DNA of 64,000 nt from Bdellovibrionales bacterium GWA1_52_35 (GCA_001769805.1 MEPO01000013.1:84538-148537), one strand, 5' to 3'. Numbered from the stretch's first letter, positions 8,564 through 20,231 are shown. Made by a program: numbers and translations. The notes: generated from the sequence alone by a model not told the origin.

Positions 8564-9457
8564 ATGCCGCGTTCTGCCTTTAACCCCGCACCCCTGCCTG
8601 CAGGCCCCCCTGGACCACCTCCGCCGAGGGATGCGCACGACTATAGTGCCGGCTTCCGCTGGTCTGTTATCATTCACGCGGTATTTCTGACCGCGGTCGT
8701 GATCAAGAGCCTGGTTTTTCCCGGCGGTTCGAAGCCGTATATTCCGACCCTGCGGGTCGATATCGTCGGCTTGCCTGACATTTTGAAAAAAGACCTTTCT
8801 GCCGTTCCCAAAGAATCCGCCTCGCTTGATCAGATCAAGGAAGCTCTCAAAAGGGCCGATGACCAGCTTCGTCTTTCAAAAGAAATGGCTAAACAAGCGC
8901 TCGCGAAAGAGGCCAAAGCAAAGGCTGCGGAGAAAGCAAAAACCGCCGAGCCGGATGAAATGCTGGTCAAGCCCAGGACCGTTACCGCAAAACCTGATGG
9001 AAATACCGGAAAGACTCGCCAGAAAAAAATGAAAGACGCCCTCGCTCGCTTGAAGGCGCTGGAACGGATCCGTTCAGAAGCCGCACCTTCGCCGTCCAAT
9101 ACCAAGACCCAGGGCATCCTGATCAAAGGTAATAAGGTTTCCCACGGCACTCAACTCTCAGGTGAGGCGCGTGAGTCGGAACAGGCAAACTATTATGACT
9201 CCTTGCGCTCCCGGCTTCAGGACAACTGGGCCTTACCCGTCTGGGTTGCGCGCCAGAAGCTTTCAGCCCAGGTGCAGATCTTCATTGATGGGCGCGGCCG
9301 GTTGCGAACTTATCGTTTTATCAAGCTATCGGGAAACGCCCAGTTCGATGGTGCTGTGAAACAGTGCCTGAGCGACAGCCAGCCTTTCCCCCTCCCTCCG
9401 GAAAGCCTGAGTTCCTCCATTCTGGTGGATGGCATTTTGATCGGCTTTCCCCTATGA
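8564..9457 (+). CDS. tolA: TolA-like periplasm-spanning protein with TonB/TolA C-terminal domain
   Basis: It links the TolQR motor to the outer membrane. The 297 residues show a short Pro-rich cytoplasmic N-terminus, one transmembrane helix (about 28-48) and a Lys/Ala-rich coiled coil (about 85-170, KEMAKQALAKEAKAKAAEKA-like). A C-terminal TonB/TolA fold (about 210-297) includes a DNWALPVWV-type segment and ends with QPFPLPPESL. Sequence identity to model TolA is low, as usual for this family, so the call relies on architecture and on its place between tolR and tolB. Confidence 0.85.
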   Translation: MPRSAFNPAPLPAGPPGPPPPRDAHDYSAGFRWSVIIHAVFLTAVVIKSLVFPGGSKPYIPTLRVDIVGLPDILKKDLSAVPKESASLDQIKEALKRADDQLRLSKEMAKQALAKEAKAKAAEKAKTAEPDEMLVKPRTVTAKPDGNTGKTRQKKMKDALARLKALERIRSEAAPSPSNTKTQGILIKGNKVSHGTQLSGEARESEQANYYDSLRSRLQDNWALPVWVARQKLSAQVQIFIDGRGRLRTYRFIKLSGNAQFDGAVKQCLSDSQPFPLPPESLSSSILVDGILIGFPL

Positions 9458-9464
9458 TGTTCTC

Positions 9465-10817
9465 ATGAAATTCAATGATTTCGCCCGCACCCCGGTCACG
9501 CTTGCTTTCCTTTCGCTCGCACTACTGCTTGTGCCAGGCCCCGCCCCGGCACAGGAGGGCACGACCTATATTCCTGTCGGCTCGGCTCGCACCAAAAAGA
9601 CAGTGATCGCATTCACAGACATCCGCAATACCGGAGGCCAGGCTGCGGCAATCGCGAAGACGATCTCCGAGACCGTCAATCGGGACCTGTCTTTCATGGA
9701 TATTTTTCGGTTTCTGCCCGCGACTGCCTTCATTGAGAATCCAGCCACTTCCGGGATCCTGCCGGGCACTTTCAAATTCTCAGACTGGTCTTCGATCGGT
9801 GCCGAATTTCTGGTCAAAGCGGCAATCGGGGTCGAGGGAAAGAACATGACCCTCGAAGCCAACCTGTATGACACCTTCGGAGCCAAGCAAGTCCTGGCCA
9901 AGCGTTACGTCGCATTCACGGCCGACGCGAAAACTGTCGCACATACTCTGGCCAACAATATTGTCGAAGCCCTCACCGGCTTGCCCGGAATCTTCATGAC
10001 CCGCGTCGCGATGTCCTGTGATCGCACGGGCAAAAAAGAAATCTACATCATGGATTTTGACGGCAGCAACGTGAAGCAGGTCACCAAGCACCGCTCGATC
10101 TCTTTTGCTCCGGCCTGGAGTCCTGACGGGACGAGAATCGCCTACTCGCTTTACAACCGGCATAAACGCAACATCAAGAACATCGACCTTTATGAATACA
10201 ATTTTGTCACTGAAACCGTTCGCATGCTCTCAAATCGCAAGGGCATCAACAGTGGCGCAGCCTATTCACCGGATGGCAAAAAAATTGCGCTGACCATGAG
10301 CTTCCTGGGAAATCCTGAGATTTTTCTTCTGGACGCAGCGAACAGTACAGTTACTCCGGTCACCAAATCCTTCGGTTTCGATGTCGATCCCACCTGGAGC
10401 CCGGACGGCAAGCACGTCGCCTTTGTCTCTTCGCGAACTGGAATGCCCATGGTCTACAGTTCCAATCTTGATGGTTCCAAAGTGCAGCGCCTGACTTTCG
10501 CTGGCCGTTACAACGCGACGCCTTCGTGGTCCCCTCAGAACAACAAAATCGCTTTTTCCGGCTGGCTGGATGGGCGCTTTGATATTTTCATCATGAATCC
10601 TGATGGCTCCAACATCGAACGCCTGACGAAGAGCCAGGGCAACAACGAAGACCCGAATTTCAGCCCGGATGGAAACTTCATCGTGTTCAGCTCGAACCGG
10701 ACGGGTCAGCAGAATATCTACGCAATGAATGTCGATGGAACTTTTGTTAAACGGCTTACCTATGGACTCGGCAACTGTGTCGCGCCCCGCTGGTCAGGCC
10801 CGACAAAAATGCCGTGA
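9465..10817 (+). CDS. tolB: Tol-Pal system beta-propeller protein TolB
   Basis: Periplasmic TolB has an N-terminal domain (about 35-170) and a six-bladed beta-propeller (about 175-450) that binds Pal and the Tol motor. The propeller repeats are easy to see: FAPAWSPDG, GAAYSPDGKKIA, DPTWSPDGKHVAF, TPSWSPQNNKIAF and DPNFSPDGNFIVF. A signal peptide covers residues 1-29. It starts seven bases after the tolA stop. No pal gene follows; the next gene is a thiolase, so Pal must be encoded elsewhere or replaced. Confidence 0.96.
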   Translation: MKFNDFARTPVTLAFLSLALLLVPGPAPAQEGTTYIPVGSARTKKTVIAFTDIRNTGGQAAAIAKTISETVNRDLSFMDIFRFLPATAFIENPATSGILPGTFKFSDWSSIGAEFLVKAAIGVEGKNMTLEANLYDTFGAKQVLAKRYVAFTADAKTVAHTLANNIVEALTGLPGIFMTRVAMSCDRTGKKEIYIMDFDGSNVKQVTKHRSISFAPAWSPDGTRIAYSLYNRHKRNIKNIDLYEYNFVTETVRMLSNRKGINSGAAYSPDGKKIALTMSFLGNPEIFLLDAANSTVTPVTKSFGFDVDPTWSPDGKHVAFVSSRTGMPMVYSSNLDGSKVQRLTFAGRYNATPSWSPQNNKIAFSGWLDGRFDIFIMNPDGSNIERLTKSQGNNEDPNFSPDGNFIVFSSNRTGQQNIYAMNVDGTFVKRLTYGLGNCVAPRWSGPTKMP

Positions 10818-10851
10818 GACCAACTCCTGGCAAACTCCCAAGAAGGAAATC

Positions 10852-12132
10852 ATGACTCAAAATCGCGTTGTGGTAGTCGCTGGAACCCGCACCCCCTTTG
10901 TTCGTGCACGGACGGTATTTCAAAAGCTTCCCGCCTCCACTCTGGGCGGTGTGGTGCTTCGGGAAACAGTAGCACGCTCCGGCATTGACCCCGGACTCAT
11001 CGAAGAAATCCATTTCGGAATTGTGTCGCCACCGGCTGAAGGTACGAACGTTGCCCGGGAGGCGCTCTTCGACTCCGGGCTTCCAGCGCGTATCCCGTGC
11101 ACCACCATTAATCGTTACTGCGCCTCGGCAGCAGAAGCAGCAGCAGGAATCGCTGCAAAGATCCTGGCGGGACAAATCGAAGTCGGGCTCGCCGGCGGCG
11201 TCGAATCGATCAGCTCTGTGCGTGCGCTCTTCAGCCAGGAGGCGACTGACTTTTTCCAGGATTTCGCCAAAGCCAAAACCACGGCCCAGCGTCTCGGCCA
11301 TTTCAGAAAATTCAAACCCACCCTGCTCGCACCGCATGCGCCAGGCATTTCGGAACCGACGACAGGACTGAGCATGGGACAATCCGCGGACCTCATGGCC
11401 CGTCAGTTCAAGATCGGCCGTGCCGAACAGGATGAATTTGCGGCCAGCAGTCATCGCAAGGCGCACGAAGCGTGGGAGAGAGGTTTTTACCAATCCCATG
11501 TGGTGGGCGTCGCCACACCTGAAGGCAGAATTATCGATCGTGATACGGATATTCGGCCGGACACATCCGTGGAGAAGCTCTCGAAGCTTCGCCCCATTTT
11601 TTATAAAGACGGGACAATCACCGCCGGTAACGCCAGTCCACTCACGGACGGTGCCTCGGCCGTACTCCTGATGAGTGAAACCAAAGCGTGCGAACTCGGG
11701 TTAAAGCCCCTGGGCGCAATCCGCAGTGTGGCTGTTGCAGGTGTGGATCTGCAGAAAGAGCCTCTGCTGATCGGTCCAGCTTTCGCGATGCCCAAAGCCC
11801 TCGAGAAGGCAGGGATCACCTGGAACGATCTCGACCTGGTTGAAATGCATGAAGCCTTTGCAGGCCAGGTCCTCGCGACAATTGCCGCCATTGAATCAAA
11901 AGAATGGGCGAAGGAAAAACTGGGTCTTGAGCACGCGATCGGAAAAGTGGACCGGTCCCGCCTGAACGTGAACGGAGGGAGCATTCCTTTGGGACATCCC
12001 TTCGGTGCAACCGGCGGGCGCCTGATCCTGCAAACCCTGCACGAACTTCAGGCCCGTAAAAAGAATCTTGGCCTGATCTCAATCTGCGCGGCGGGTGGTC
12101 TCGGGCTTGTCATGGTGGTTGAGTCTATTTAA
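10852..12132 (+). CDS. Acetyl-CoA C-acyltransferase (thiolase, FadI/FadA type)
   Basis: Thiolase catalyses thiolytic cleavage of 3-ketoacyl-CoA in beta-oxidation or the reverse condensation. The start is ATG 10852 (AAGGAA upstream), giving 426 residues; the tracked ORF begins inside tolB. The nucleophile is Cys90 in NRYCASAAEA. The His motif is MHEAFAGQ, followed by NVNGGSIPLGHPFGATGGR and the terminal CAAGGLGLVMV containing the second Cys. Length and insertions resemble the trifunctional-enzyme beta subunit (FadI) more than biosynthetic thiolases, but I cannot settle the subfamily. It lies 34 bases downstream of tolB and may share its transcript. Confidence 0.92.
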   Translation: MTQNRVVVVAGTRTPFVRARTVFQKLPASTLGGVVLRETVARSGIDPGLIEEIHFGIVSPPAEGTNVAREALFDSGLPARIPCTTINRYCASAAEAAAGIAAKILAGQIEVGLAGGVESISSVRALFSQEATDFFQDFAKAKTTAQRLGHFRKFKPTLLAPHAPGISEPTTGLSMGQSADLMARQFKIGRAEQDEFAASSHRKAHEAWERGFYQSHVVGVATPEGRIIDRDTDIRPDTSVEKLSKLRPIFYKDGTITAGNASPLTDGASAVLLMSETKACELGLKPLGAIRSVAVAGVDLQKEPLLIGPAFAMPKALEKAGITWNDLDLVEMHEAFAGQVLATIAAIESKEWAKEKLGLEHAIGKVDRSRLNVNGGSIPLGHPFGATGGRLILQTLHELQARKKNLGLISICAAGGLGLVMVVESI

Positions 12133-12161
12133 TTAAATAATATCAGCGGCATACATCCTAT

Positions 12162-12190
12162 TTGACCTTGCTTACAATACCTGATAAAAG
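12162..12190 (+). promoter_or_regulatory. Candidate sigma70-type promoter for the HELAH-protein gene
   Basis: TTGACC (12162-12167) and TAAAAG (12185-12190) are separated by exactly 17 bases and lie 35 bases before the ATG at 12225. The surrounding 90 bases between the thiolase stop and this ATG are AT-rich compared with the flanking genes. No terminator hairpin is visible after the thiolase. The -10 match is only moderate. Confidence 0.4.
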
Positions 12191-12224
12191 TACTCAGGTT
12201 TTGTAAACCAAAGGGTGTGAATAG

Positions 12225-14006
12225 ATGAGAAAACTTCTTTTAGCCAGTGCTGCTGCAAGTACATTGGGCTTGTTCCTTTTAGCTCATCCGAGCCGTGGCG
12301 CGCCCGTACCTCCTCAGAATTGCAAGGACCTGGCCTTCTGGGCTGTTCAACCCGCGCCCAATCCCAACCCCTTCAAGAAGCCTTGTAACAAGAAGTTGGA
12401 TAAATCCGCGTGCACCATTGAAGAAGCTTACGCCCGCATGCTTCCGACTCCTGATCTCTCGGGTAGACTTGCTTACAGCCTGGATCAGGCGGAAGAGAAT
12501 GAATCAGAGCTGGTAAAGCCCTACCTGGATCTGCTGACCCGGTCCCCGGCCATTCAGGAAATCAACCGGATGCGGATCGAAGCGCGTGAACTTGCGGGCT
12601 ACTCCTATGTCTGCGAACCCAATCTGATTTATCTCGGCAAGAAAAAACTTTTCGGACTGGGACCAGTCTTCGTCGACTCAACACGCTTCGTGCTTGGATC
12701 AGCAACATATTCCAATTTTATCTCAGCCGAAGACGCGACTTTCGCCGGCGTTTCACTCCTGAGCAAAGACAGTCTCATCAAGAACAATTATTTCGATATT
12801 GTCGTCGCGCACGAATTGGCGCACGCACTGACCCAGGATCTTTACGGCCTGGATGCGTTTGCAAAAATATTTAAAAAATCCGTATCCCGTGACGGCCACA
12901 TGGCCAGCGCCGTGACGGACCCGACCATTGCTCTCATTGAAGGCGTAGCCGAAGGCTACGAAGCCTACTTCGGAGAAAAACTCCATGGGCGCCATCACAT
13001 TTATCCCACGCCGACTTTGACCCAGATGCTGCTGCAGTCCAATACCGCGGCAGACTTCTTCCAGGAGCGCGGATACCAGGGTTACATCTTCGGAGCACTC
13101 CCGTTCGTCGTGAAGCAATTCACAAGCACTCTCTTCAACATGCCGGCTTTTACGTCGGAATTCCTGATTTCAGAACGGCAGGAGACGATTCGCGAAAACC
13201 ATTTCGTGCTTCAAGGCAGCATGTCCAATCTCGCGCATCAGTTTGAGCTGATCCCCGGCATGGTATCGGATCCGGAACTGGATGCACTGGTCGGATACGA
13301 AATAGAAAATTACGATGCCCTCTTCAGTAAAGAGGGCGTGATCGCGCATCTCATTTACAAACTTCTGAAGGCCGGGTTGCATCGCGAACTCTTTGAAATC
13401 CTCACCCACACTAAGCCCCAGAATTCCTATGAACTCGTAACCAGTATTCTTCGCAATCTGCCTCCGGCCCAACTTGCCCCACTTCTTCCTGCTTTGAAGT
13501 CCACCTTCACGGAACCGGGCCGGCGCGCCGTCCGCGAATACGTCAGAGCCGCTGTCCGTTGGCGCAGAGCCGAGATCACGACTCCGGCTTACCAGGCCGC
13601 AAAATCCGAATTGTCCCGGCAGCTGTCGCGAATTTCAATGCCCTCTTCACTCCCTGCTCCCCGGGAACTCTGGATTGAATTCCAGACGCCTTCTCGGGTT
13701 CGAAGTAAGCTCTACGGGAAGATGGACCGCATCAATATCTACACGGCCACGCCCGACCGGCTTCTTTCGTTCATCACCGCGACCCAGAAACCTGAACTCC
13801 GCAAGAATTCTCACCGCGAACAACTCCTGAAGATCTTGATGAATACGCGGATCCGAGGTTCCGGTGATCGCGCTACGCTCACCCGGAGCCTGCGAGACCA
13901 GATCTCATTCCAGGATGCACAGAAGGCCCAGATGCTCTCGGCACTGATCAGCGGTATCAACCAGGGTGCGGAGTGCTTTCAAAAGCGCTGCCTCAGCTTG
14001 CAGTAA
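12225..14006 (+). CDS. Exported HExxH metalloprotease-like protein, unknown family
   Basis: The 593-residue protein has a Sec signal peptide (1-26, ending SRGAP). A zinc-protease signature HELAH lies at about 196-200 inside VVAHELAHALTQDLYG. About 40 residues later comes EGVAEGYEAY, a good candidate for the third zinc ligand of a gluzincin. The rest (about 260-593) is largely alpha-helical with no motif I recognise. A Cys-rich N-terminal segment (about 33-63) has three Cys. RBS AAAGGGTG precedes the ATG. It stands alone with its own promoter region. A periplasmic or secreted metalloprotease is plausible; the substrate is unknown. Confidence 0.75.
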   Translation: MRKLLLASAAASTLGLFLLAHPSRGAPVPPQNCKDLAFWAVQPAPNPNPFKKPCNKKLDKSACTIEEAYARMLPTPDLSGRLAYSLDQAEENESELVKPYLDLLTRSPAIQEINRMRIEARELAGYSYVCEPNLIYLGKKKLFGLGPVFVDSTRFVLGSATYSNFISAEDATFAGVSLLSKDSLIKNNYFDIVVAHELAHALTQDLYGLDAFAKIFKKSVSRDGHMASAVTDPTIALIEGVAEGYEAYFGEKLHGRHHIYPTPTLTQMLLQSNTAADFFQERGYQGYIFGALPFVVKQFTSTLFNMPAFTSEFLISERQETIRENHFVLQGSMSNLAHQFELIPGMVSDPELDALVGYEIENYDALFSKEGVIAHLIYKLLKAGLHRELFEILTHTKPQNSYELVTSILRNLPPAQLAPLLPALKSTFTEPGRRAVREYVRAAVRWRRAEITTPAYQAAKSELSRQLSRISMPSSLPAPRELWIEFQTPSRVRSKLYGKMDRINIYTATPDRLLSFITATQKPELRKNSHREQLLKILMNTRIRGSGDRATLTRSLRDQISFQDAQKAQMLSALISGINQGAECFQKRCLSLQ

Positions 14007-14055
14007 ATCATTGGTTTAATGTGGTTTTTATAAATATCTCGCCCAACTGATAGTA

Positions 14056-14084
14056 TTGACACTATGCGGCAATAATTATATGGT
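14056..14084 (+). promoter_or_regulatory. Strong sigma70-like promoter for the GAF/sigma54-activator gene
   Basis: A perfect -35 TTGACA (14056-14061) and a -10 TATGGT (14079-14084) have optimal 17-base spacing. They sit about 60 bases before the ATG at 14144, which has a GAGGT ribosome-binding site. It is the best-matching promoter I found in the window. Confidence 0.65.
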
Positions 14085-14143
14085 CGGCCAGTGTTCCGGG
14101 AATAAATTATCATTCATCGGAAATATTTTCAGAGGTAGTACCC

Positions 14144-15799
14144 ATGTCATCCAGTGAAATCAGCAATGCCCAGCAGATCTCGCAGAAAAAGCGCGGGACC
14201 CAGCTCAAACTTCTCAATCAACTTTCGACCCGTCTCCAGAGCCTTCTGGAATCCGACAATGTTTACCAGGAGATCATCAACATCATCCAGGCGCATTTCA
14301 ATTACTACTGCATCAATATCTGGAGCGTGGACGAAGAGGTCTTCACCTTGCGCGCACAAGCGGGCAACTATCACTCCCATCTTAAAATCGGCCACCGCAT
14401 TCCATCAAACGAAGGGATCACCGGTGCCGTCCTTGCCTCCAAACAGCCGTACCTCTGTCCTGATGTTTCAAAAGACCAGCACTACAAAAATCTCGAAATC
14501 GCGATCGGAACTAAATCAGAGCTCTGCGTTCCGATCCTGTCCCGGACCGGCGCGGTCATGGCGGCCCTGAATCTCGAGAGTGACAGCGAAAACGCTTTTG
14601 ACCAGGATGATGTGATCACCCTGGAAGCCGTGGCCTGGCAGGTCGCCGTTGCGATCGGAAATCAGCGGCTCTACAGCGACGTGAAGCATTTCAACCGCAA
14701 GCTTCAGTCCGCCGTCGAAGACAAGACGCTCGAACTGCGCAGGGCGCATGAACGTATTCTGGATCAGCAGAAGCTCCTTCAAAAAGAAAATAAAGCACTC
14801 AAATCCCTTGTCGACCAGGATCAGCAAAAAGGCATGGAAATCATCGGGAAAAGCCCAACTCTGCTCAGCCTGATCGCCATGGTCGACAAGATAGCGCCCA
14901 CGACTGCCTCAGTTTTAATTCAAGGCGAAAGTGGAACCGGCAAAGAACTCATCGCGCGCAGACTTCACCTGAAGGGCGATCGCGCCGGCAAGCCTTACGT
15001 TACCGTCAACTGCGGGGCACTCCAGGAATCACTCCTTGAGTCGGAACTTTTCGGCCACGAAAAAGGTTCGTTCACCGGCGCCGTATCGCAGAAGATGGGG
15101 CTCTGCGAGACCGCCGATGGCGGAACACTCTTTCTCGACGAAATCGGAGAGCTCTCCCTCGGTATTCAGGCCAAACTTCTCCGCTTCCTCCAGGAAGGCG
15201 AATTCTATCGCATCGGAGGCAAGCGGCCGATCAAAGTGGATGTGCGCATCGTCAGTGCCACCAACCGTGACCTCGAACGCGAAGTCAAGGAAGGCCGCTT
15301 CCGCGAGGACCTCTTTTACCGCTTCAATACGATCACCCTTCGGATGCCCCCTCTTCGCAAAAGGAAAGAGGACATCCCGGCATTGGTCGAATTTTTCATC
15401 AAGAGCTCCCGTTTTGGGGGCGCGACCCTCCAAATCCGAAAAATAGACCCCCGCGTCATAGACGTGCTCATGAATTACAATTGGCCAGGCAATATCCGGG
15501 AACTTCAGAACACCATTGAGCGTTTGAAGATTCTGGCGGAGAACAATGAGATCCGCCTGGACGATATTCCTTTTAATATTCGAATGCCTAAGATGAAAAC
15601 GGAAAACAGCGAATTCGCAATCGACATGCCCCTGGAGGAGGTCGAAAAACATCATATTCTCCGGGCGCTGACGTTTAACCATGGAAATAAGACGAAGACT
15701 GCACAATCGCTAGGCATTACGATAAAGACGCTTTATAACAAGCTTCATCGGTACGGCTTTCTGGAGACGCCGGCCGAACAACCAGAGGCGATGGCATAA
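14144..15799 (+). CDS. GAF-domain sigma54-dependent transcriptional activator
   Basis: Cytoplasmic enhancer-binding protein that drives sigma54 promoters. Domains in order: GAF sensor (about 20-175, no receiver domain), a coiled-coil linker (about 185-225), an AAA+ domain and a Fis-type HTH. The AAA+ domain (about 230-465) has Walker A GESGTGKE, the sigma54-contact loop GSFTGA, Walker [12 protein letters not shown] and the arginine-finger region. The HTH (about 505-545) reads [21 protein letters not shown]. It therefore responds to a small molecule or redox state rather than phosphorylation. I saw no clear -24/-12 sigma54 promoter in the window, so targets are unknown. Confidence 0.93.
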   Translation: MSSSEISNAQQISQKKRGTQLKLLNQLSTRLQSLLESDNVYQEIINIIQAHFNYYCINIWSVDEEVFTLRAQAGNYHSHLKIGHRIPSNEGITGAVLASKQPYLCPDVSKDQHYKNLEIAIGTKSELCVPILSRTGAVMAALNLESDSENAFDQDDVITLEAVAWQVAVAIGNQRLYSDVKHFNRKLQSAVEDKTLELRRAHERILDQQKLLQKENKALKSLVDQDQQKGMEIIGKSPTLLSLIAMVDKIAPTTASVLIQGESGTGKELIARRLHLKGDRAGKPYVTVNCGALQESLLESELFGHEKGSFTGAVSQKMGLCETADGGTLFLDEIGELSLGIQAKLLRFLQEGEFYRIGGKRPIKVDVRIVSATNRDLEREVKEGRFREDLFYRFNTITLRMPPLRKRKEDIPALVEFFIKSSRFGGATLQIRKIDPRVIDVLMNYNWPGNIRELQNTIERLKILAENNEIRLDDIPFNIRMPKMKTENSEFAIDMPLEEVEKHHILRALTFNHGNKTKTAQSLGITIKTLYNKLHRYGFLETPAEQPEAMA

Positions 15800-15850
15800 C
15801 ACCGGGGAACTGCAGGATCGAGCGATCGCCCTTCCGAAAGAGGGGATCTG

Positions 15851-16057
15851 ATGAGCACGCAAGGGGAAGTGTTACTCACTGGAGATAAAAAGACGGGCAA
15901 GGTCACTAAAACAGAAAAAGGCATTGACCTGGCCTTGCGAACGATGTCTGAAAGAGATACGGAAGAAAACACAAATATTTCCGCCACCCTGGCCCAGAAG
16001 TTGATGGGCTACGGTTTTGTCGAAAACGACACGCCGGCCGGGAATAAAGCGAACTAG
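15851..16057 (+). CDS. Small acidic/basic protein of unknown function (68 aa)
   Basis: No family recognised. The ORF starts with a good ribosome-binding site (GAGGGG, seven bases before ATG) and ends 21 bases before the next gene, so it is probably translated. The protein is hydrophilic, lacks a signal peptide or membrane segment, and is rich in Thr, Lys and Glu. It may be co-transcribed with the sigma54 activator and the Lys/Ala-rich protein. Confidence 0.6.
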   Translation: MSTQGEVLLTGDKKTGKVTKTEKGIDLALRTMSERDTEENTNISATLAQKLMGYGFVENDTPAGNKAN

Positions 16058-16078
16058 CCAGCAGGAGACAAATCAGTC

Positions 16079-16501
16079 ATGAGCCCAAAAGCGGCGCCGA
16101 AAAAGGCTCCCAAAAAGCCCGTTGTTGTTAAAGAATCCAAAAAAGCGAAGGCCGAAAAACCTTCAAAAGGCAAAGCCGCGAAAGCCGCCAAGGTCGAAGA
16201 AGCCCTGCCTGCAGACCCATTGGCCATGAGCGATGCGGAACGGGAAGAACTGGAAGAACAGCAGGAAGAAGCGGCAGCCAGTGCCGGCCAGAACAGCAGT
16301 GCCGCCGCTCTGGCTGCCGCTTCCGGTCCCACTGAAATGTCAGCCTCTTTCAAGAATTTCCGCCATCATCCGGATATGGAAAATTTCTACCGTTTCATTT
16401 ACGAAAATGATCTCAGACACGAAGCGCTTGCGATCATTGACGAGATCATGCGCGACAAACAGGAAAAGAAAAAACTGGGCAAGCCCATCCGCAATGCCTG
16501 A
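16079..16501 (+). CDS. Lys/Ala-rich protein with a conserved C-terminal segment
   Basis: The 140-residue protein has a histone-tail-like N-terminus (about 1-45) made of Lys, Ala and Pro, then an acidic Glu/Gln stretch (about 50-70). A structured-looking C-terminus (about 88-140) reads FKNFRHHPDMENFYRFIYEN and is followed by HEALAIIDEIM. The basic tail could bind nucleic acid, but this is inference. ATG lies 21 bases after the preceding small gene. I do not recognise a named family. Confidence 0.7.
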   Translation: MSPKAAPKKAPKKPVVVKESKKAKAEKPSKGKAAKAAKVEEALPADPLAMSDAEREELEEQQEEAAASAGQNSSAAALAAASGPTEMSASFKNFRHHPDMENFYRFIYENDLRHEALAIIDEIMRDKQEKKKLGKPIRNA

Positions 16502-16530
16502 ACCGTATCTGAACCGTACCTGAACCGCAA
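16498..16530 (+). repeat. Three tandem 11-bp units across a stop codon and intergenic gap
   Basis: The units are CTGAACCGTAT, CTGAACCGTAC and CTGAACCGCAA. The stop codon of the Lys/Ala-rich gene lies in the first unit, and all three fill the gap up to the next start (ATG 16534). The period of 11 bases places the units on the same helical face. Confidence 0.7.
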
Positions 16531-16533
16531 TTG

Positions 16534-18986
<2,453 letters not shown>

Positions 18987-19065
18987 GCGAAAGTTCAATT
19001 TAGACACTTGCACTTGGAGCAGGTCTTTGATAACCGATATGTCCTTGTCAGCCAGTTTCTAGCGT

Positions 19066-19141
19066 GAGGCATTAGCTCAGTCGGTAGAGCATTACACTTT
19101 TAATGTAAGGGTCCACGGTTCGAATCCGTGATGCCTCACCA
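19066..19141 (+). tRNA. tRNA-Lys (anticodon TTT)
   Basis: A 76-base cloverleaf. The acceptor stem is GAGGCAT/ATGCCTC, the D-arm is TAGCTCAGTCGGTAGAGC, and the anticodon stem-loop is TTACA-CTTTTAA-TGTAA. The T-arm is CCACGG-TTCGAAT-CCGTG. The discriminator is A, and the CCA end is encoded. It marks the left boundary of the accessory island. Confidence 0.97.
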
Positions 19142-19210
19142 CTTTAACTCCAAGAAATCAAAACATAATTCAAGAAGACCGGATCAGAGAGATAACTCTG
19201 GAAAATCGTT

Positions 19211-19231
19211 CGGGGTAACACGGGGGTAACA
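19211..19231 (+). repeat. Direct repeat CGGGGTAACA / CGGGGGTAACA next to tRNA-Lys
   Basis: Two near-identical 10-11-base units lie head-to-tail 70 bases beyond the tRNA end. Similar GGGTAAC repeats are, from memory, common between tRNA genes and integrases of islands. Here the adjacent gene is a nuclease instead. Confidence 0.5.
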
Positions 19232-19269
19232 GAACGACACCCACAAGCTTTGAACTTTTCCAAATTATT

Positions 19270-20190
19270 TTAGGCTGCTTTGTTTTCGTCTGTTACGACA
19301 GCCACAGCCGGGGTAGCCGCTGCCGATGAATCGGGGGCAGTAACCGCAGTACCTTCAATTGCATCAGCCGATAATGGTCCTCGCCTTTTGGTTTTTTTCG
19401 CCTGTTTCTTTTGGTTCCGAATATATCTATCTAGCTCAGCTTTTTGAGTTTCATTCCATGTACCGACCAGATCGTTCAGTCCTTGTTCTAGAAGCTCTGA
19501 AAGCTTGTCGGTCAAAAGGTCAACTGAGGCGCGATAATCATGCTCCCCGTTCAAGACCTTTCCAATGCGCTTCACTACATCGGCGGAAAGGATCGCGCGC
19601 GCCAGAGAGTCGGGCGAAAGCGCTTGAGCTTCAGCCGAAAGCTCTTCCCACGTTTTGCCCTCAAAATAGTTAGCCGAGAACTCTATAAGATCCCACGCAG
19701 CCTCGGTAATCCCCTTACCAGATACATCTAGCTCCTGCTGATCATTTCGAATATCGGTAGATGCAACAGTAATGAGATCACTTTTGAAATCATATAAACG
19801 CCATTCGTAGCCGTTCGTCAGGATTCCCCACCTAACGTCGCCAACGGTCTTCAAATATTCATTAAGCTGTACCTTACCTGAGCGCAAATCTGACTTATTG
19901 AGATCTGCCCCTAGCTTTTTCACTTCCACAAGCAACAAAATCTGCTCAGGCTTATCCGCCTTTGATATGGCGATATCAAATCGCATTTTTGCACGTGCCT
20001 CTTGTGTCCTAACGACGTAGCCGGAACTTGCGCTGAAACCGAGAACTGACTTCAAAAGGGATTGGCACCAACTCTCAATATCGCTTTCCTTAGATGAACC
20101 CGAAGCAAGATTTTTCAATTCAATCATATGCTCAGTCAGTAACGGCGTCATCGAGCGTACGGTTCTTTCATCTTTCGTTTCTTTAGCCAT
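19270..20190 (-). CDS. HsdR_N-like PD-(D/E)xK nuclease-fold protein, paralogue 1
   Basis: The 306 residues match the N-terminal domain of type I restriction subunit HsdR as a stand-alone protein. The core region is MRFDIAISKA, then LLLVEVKKLG, then QLNEYLKTVGDVRWGILTNGYEWRLYDF. The ExK motif is intact (EVK, near 91-93), but the expected PD Asp is preceded by Phe rather than Pro. The C-terminal third is a separate helical region (about 190-265) and a Lys/Arg then Ala/Pro tail. No methylase, specificity or motor subunit is present. It is a clear paralogue of the gene at 24695-25612, in inverted orientation at the other end of the island. A TATTC-N6-GAATA dyad lies just before its ATG. Confidence 0.85.
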   Translation of the reverse strand: MAKETKDERTVRSMTPLLTEHMIELKNLASGSSKESDIESWCQSLLKSVLGFSASSGYVVRTQEARAKMRFDIAISKADKPEQILLLVEVKKLGADLNKSDLRSGKVQLNEYLKTVGDVRWGILTNGYEWRLYDFKSDLITVASTDIRNDQQELDVSGKGITEAAWDLIEFSANYFEGKTWEELSAEAQALSPDSLARAILSADVVKRIGKVLNGEHDYRASVDLLTDKLSELLEQGLNDLVGTWNETQKAELDRYIRNQKKQAKKTKRRGPLSADAIEGTAVTAPDSSAAATPAVAVVTDENKAA

Positions 20191-20201
20191 TTAGTGCCCT
20201 C

Positions 20202-20217
20202 TATTCGTTTTGGAATA
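20202..20217. promoter_or_regulatory. Island dyad, site 1: TATTC-N6-GAATA
   Basis: TATTC-GTTTTG-GAATA, centred about 19 bases before the start codon of nuclease paralogue 1. It shares arms and spacer length with the sites at 21223-21242 and 23968-23989. Position suggests a repressor site overlapping the transcript start. Confidence 0.6.
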
Positions 20218-20231
20218 CAGTGCTTGTATCG

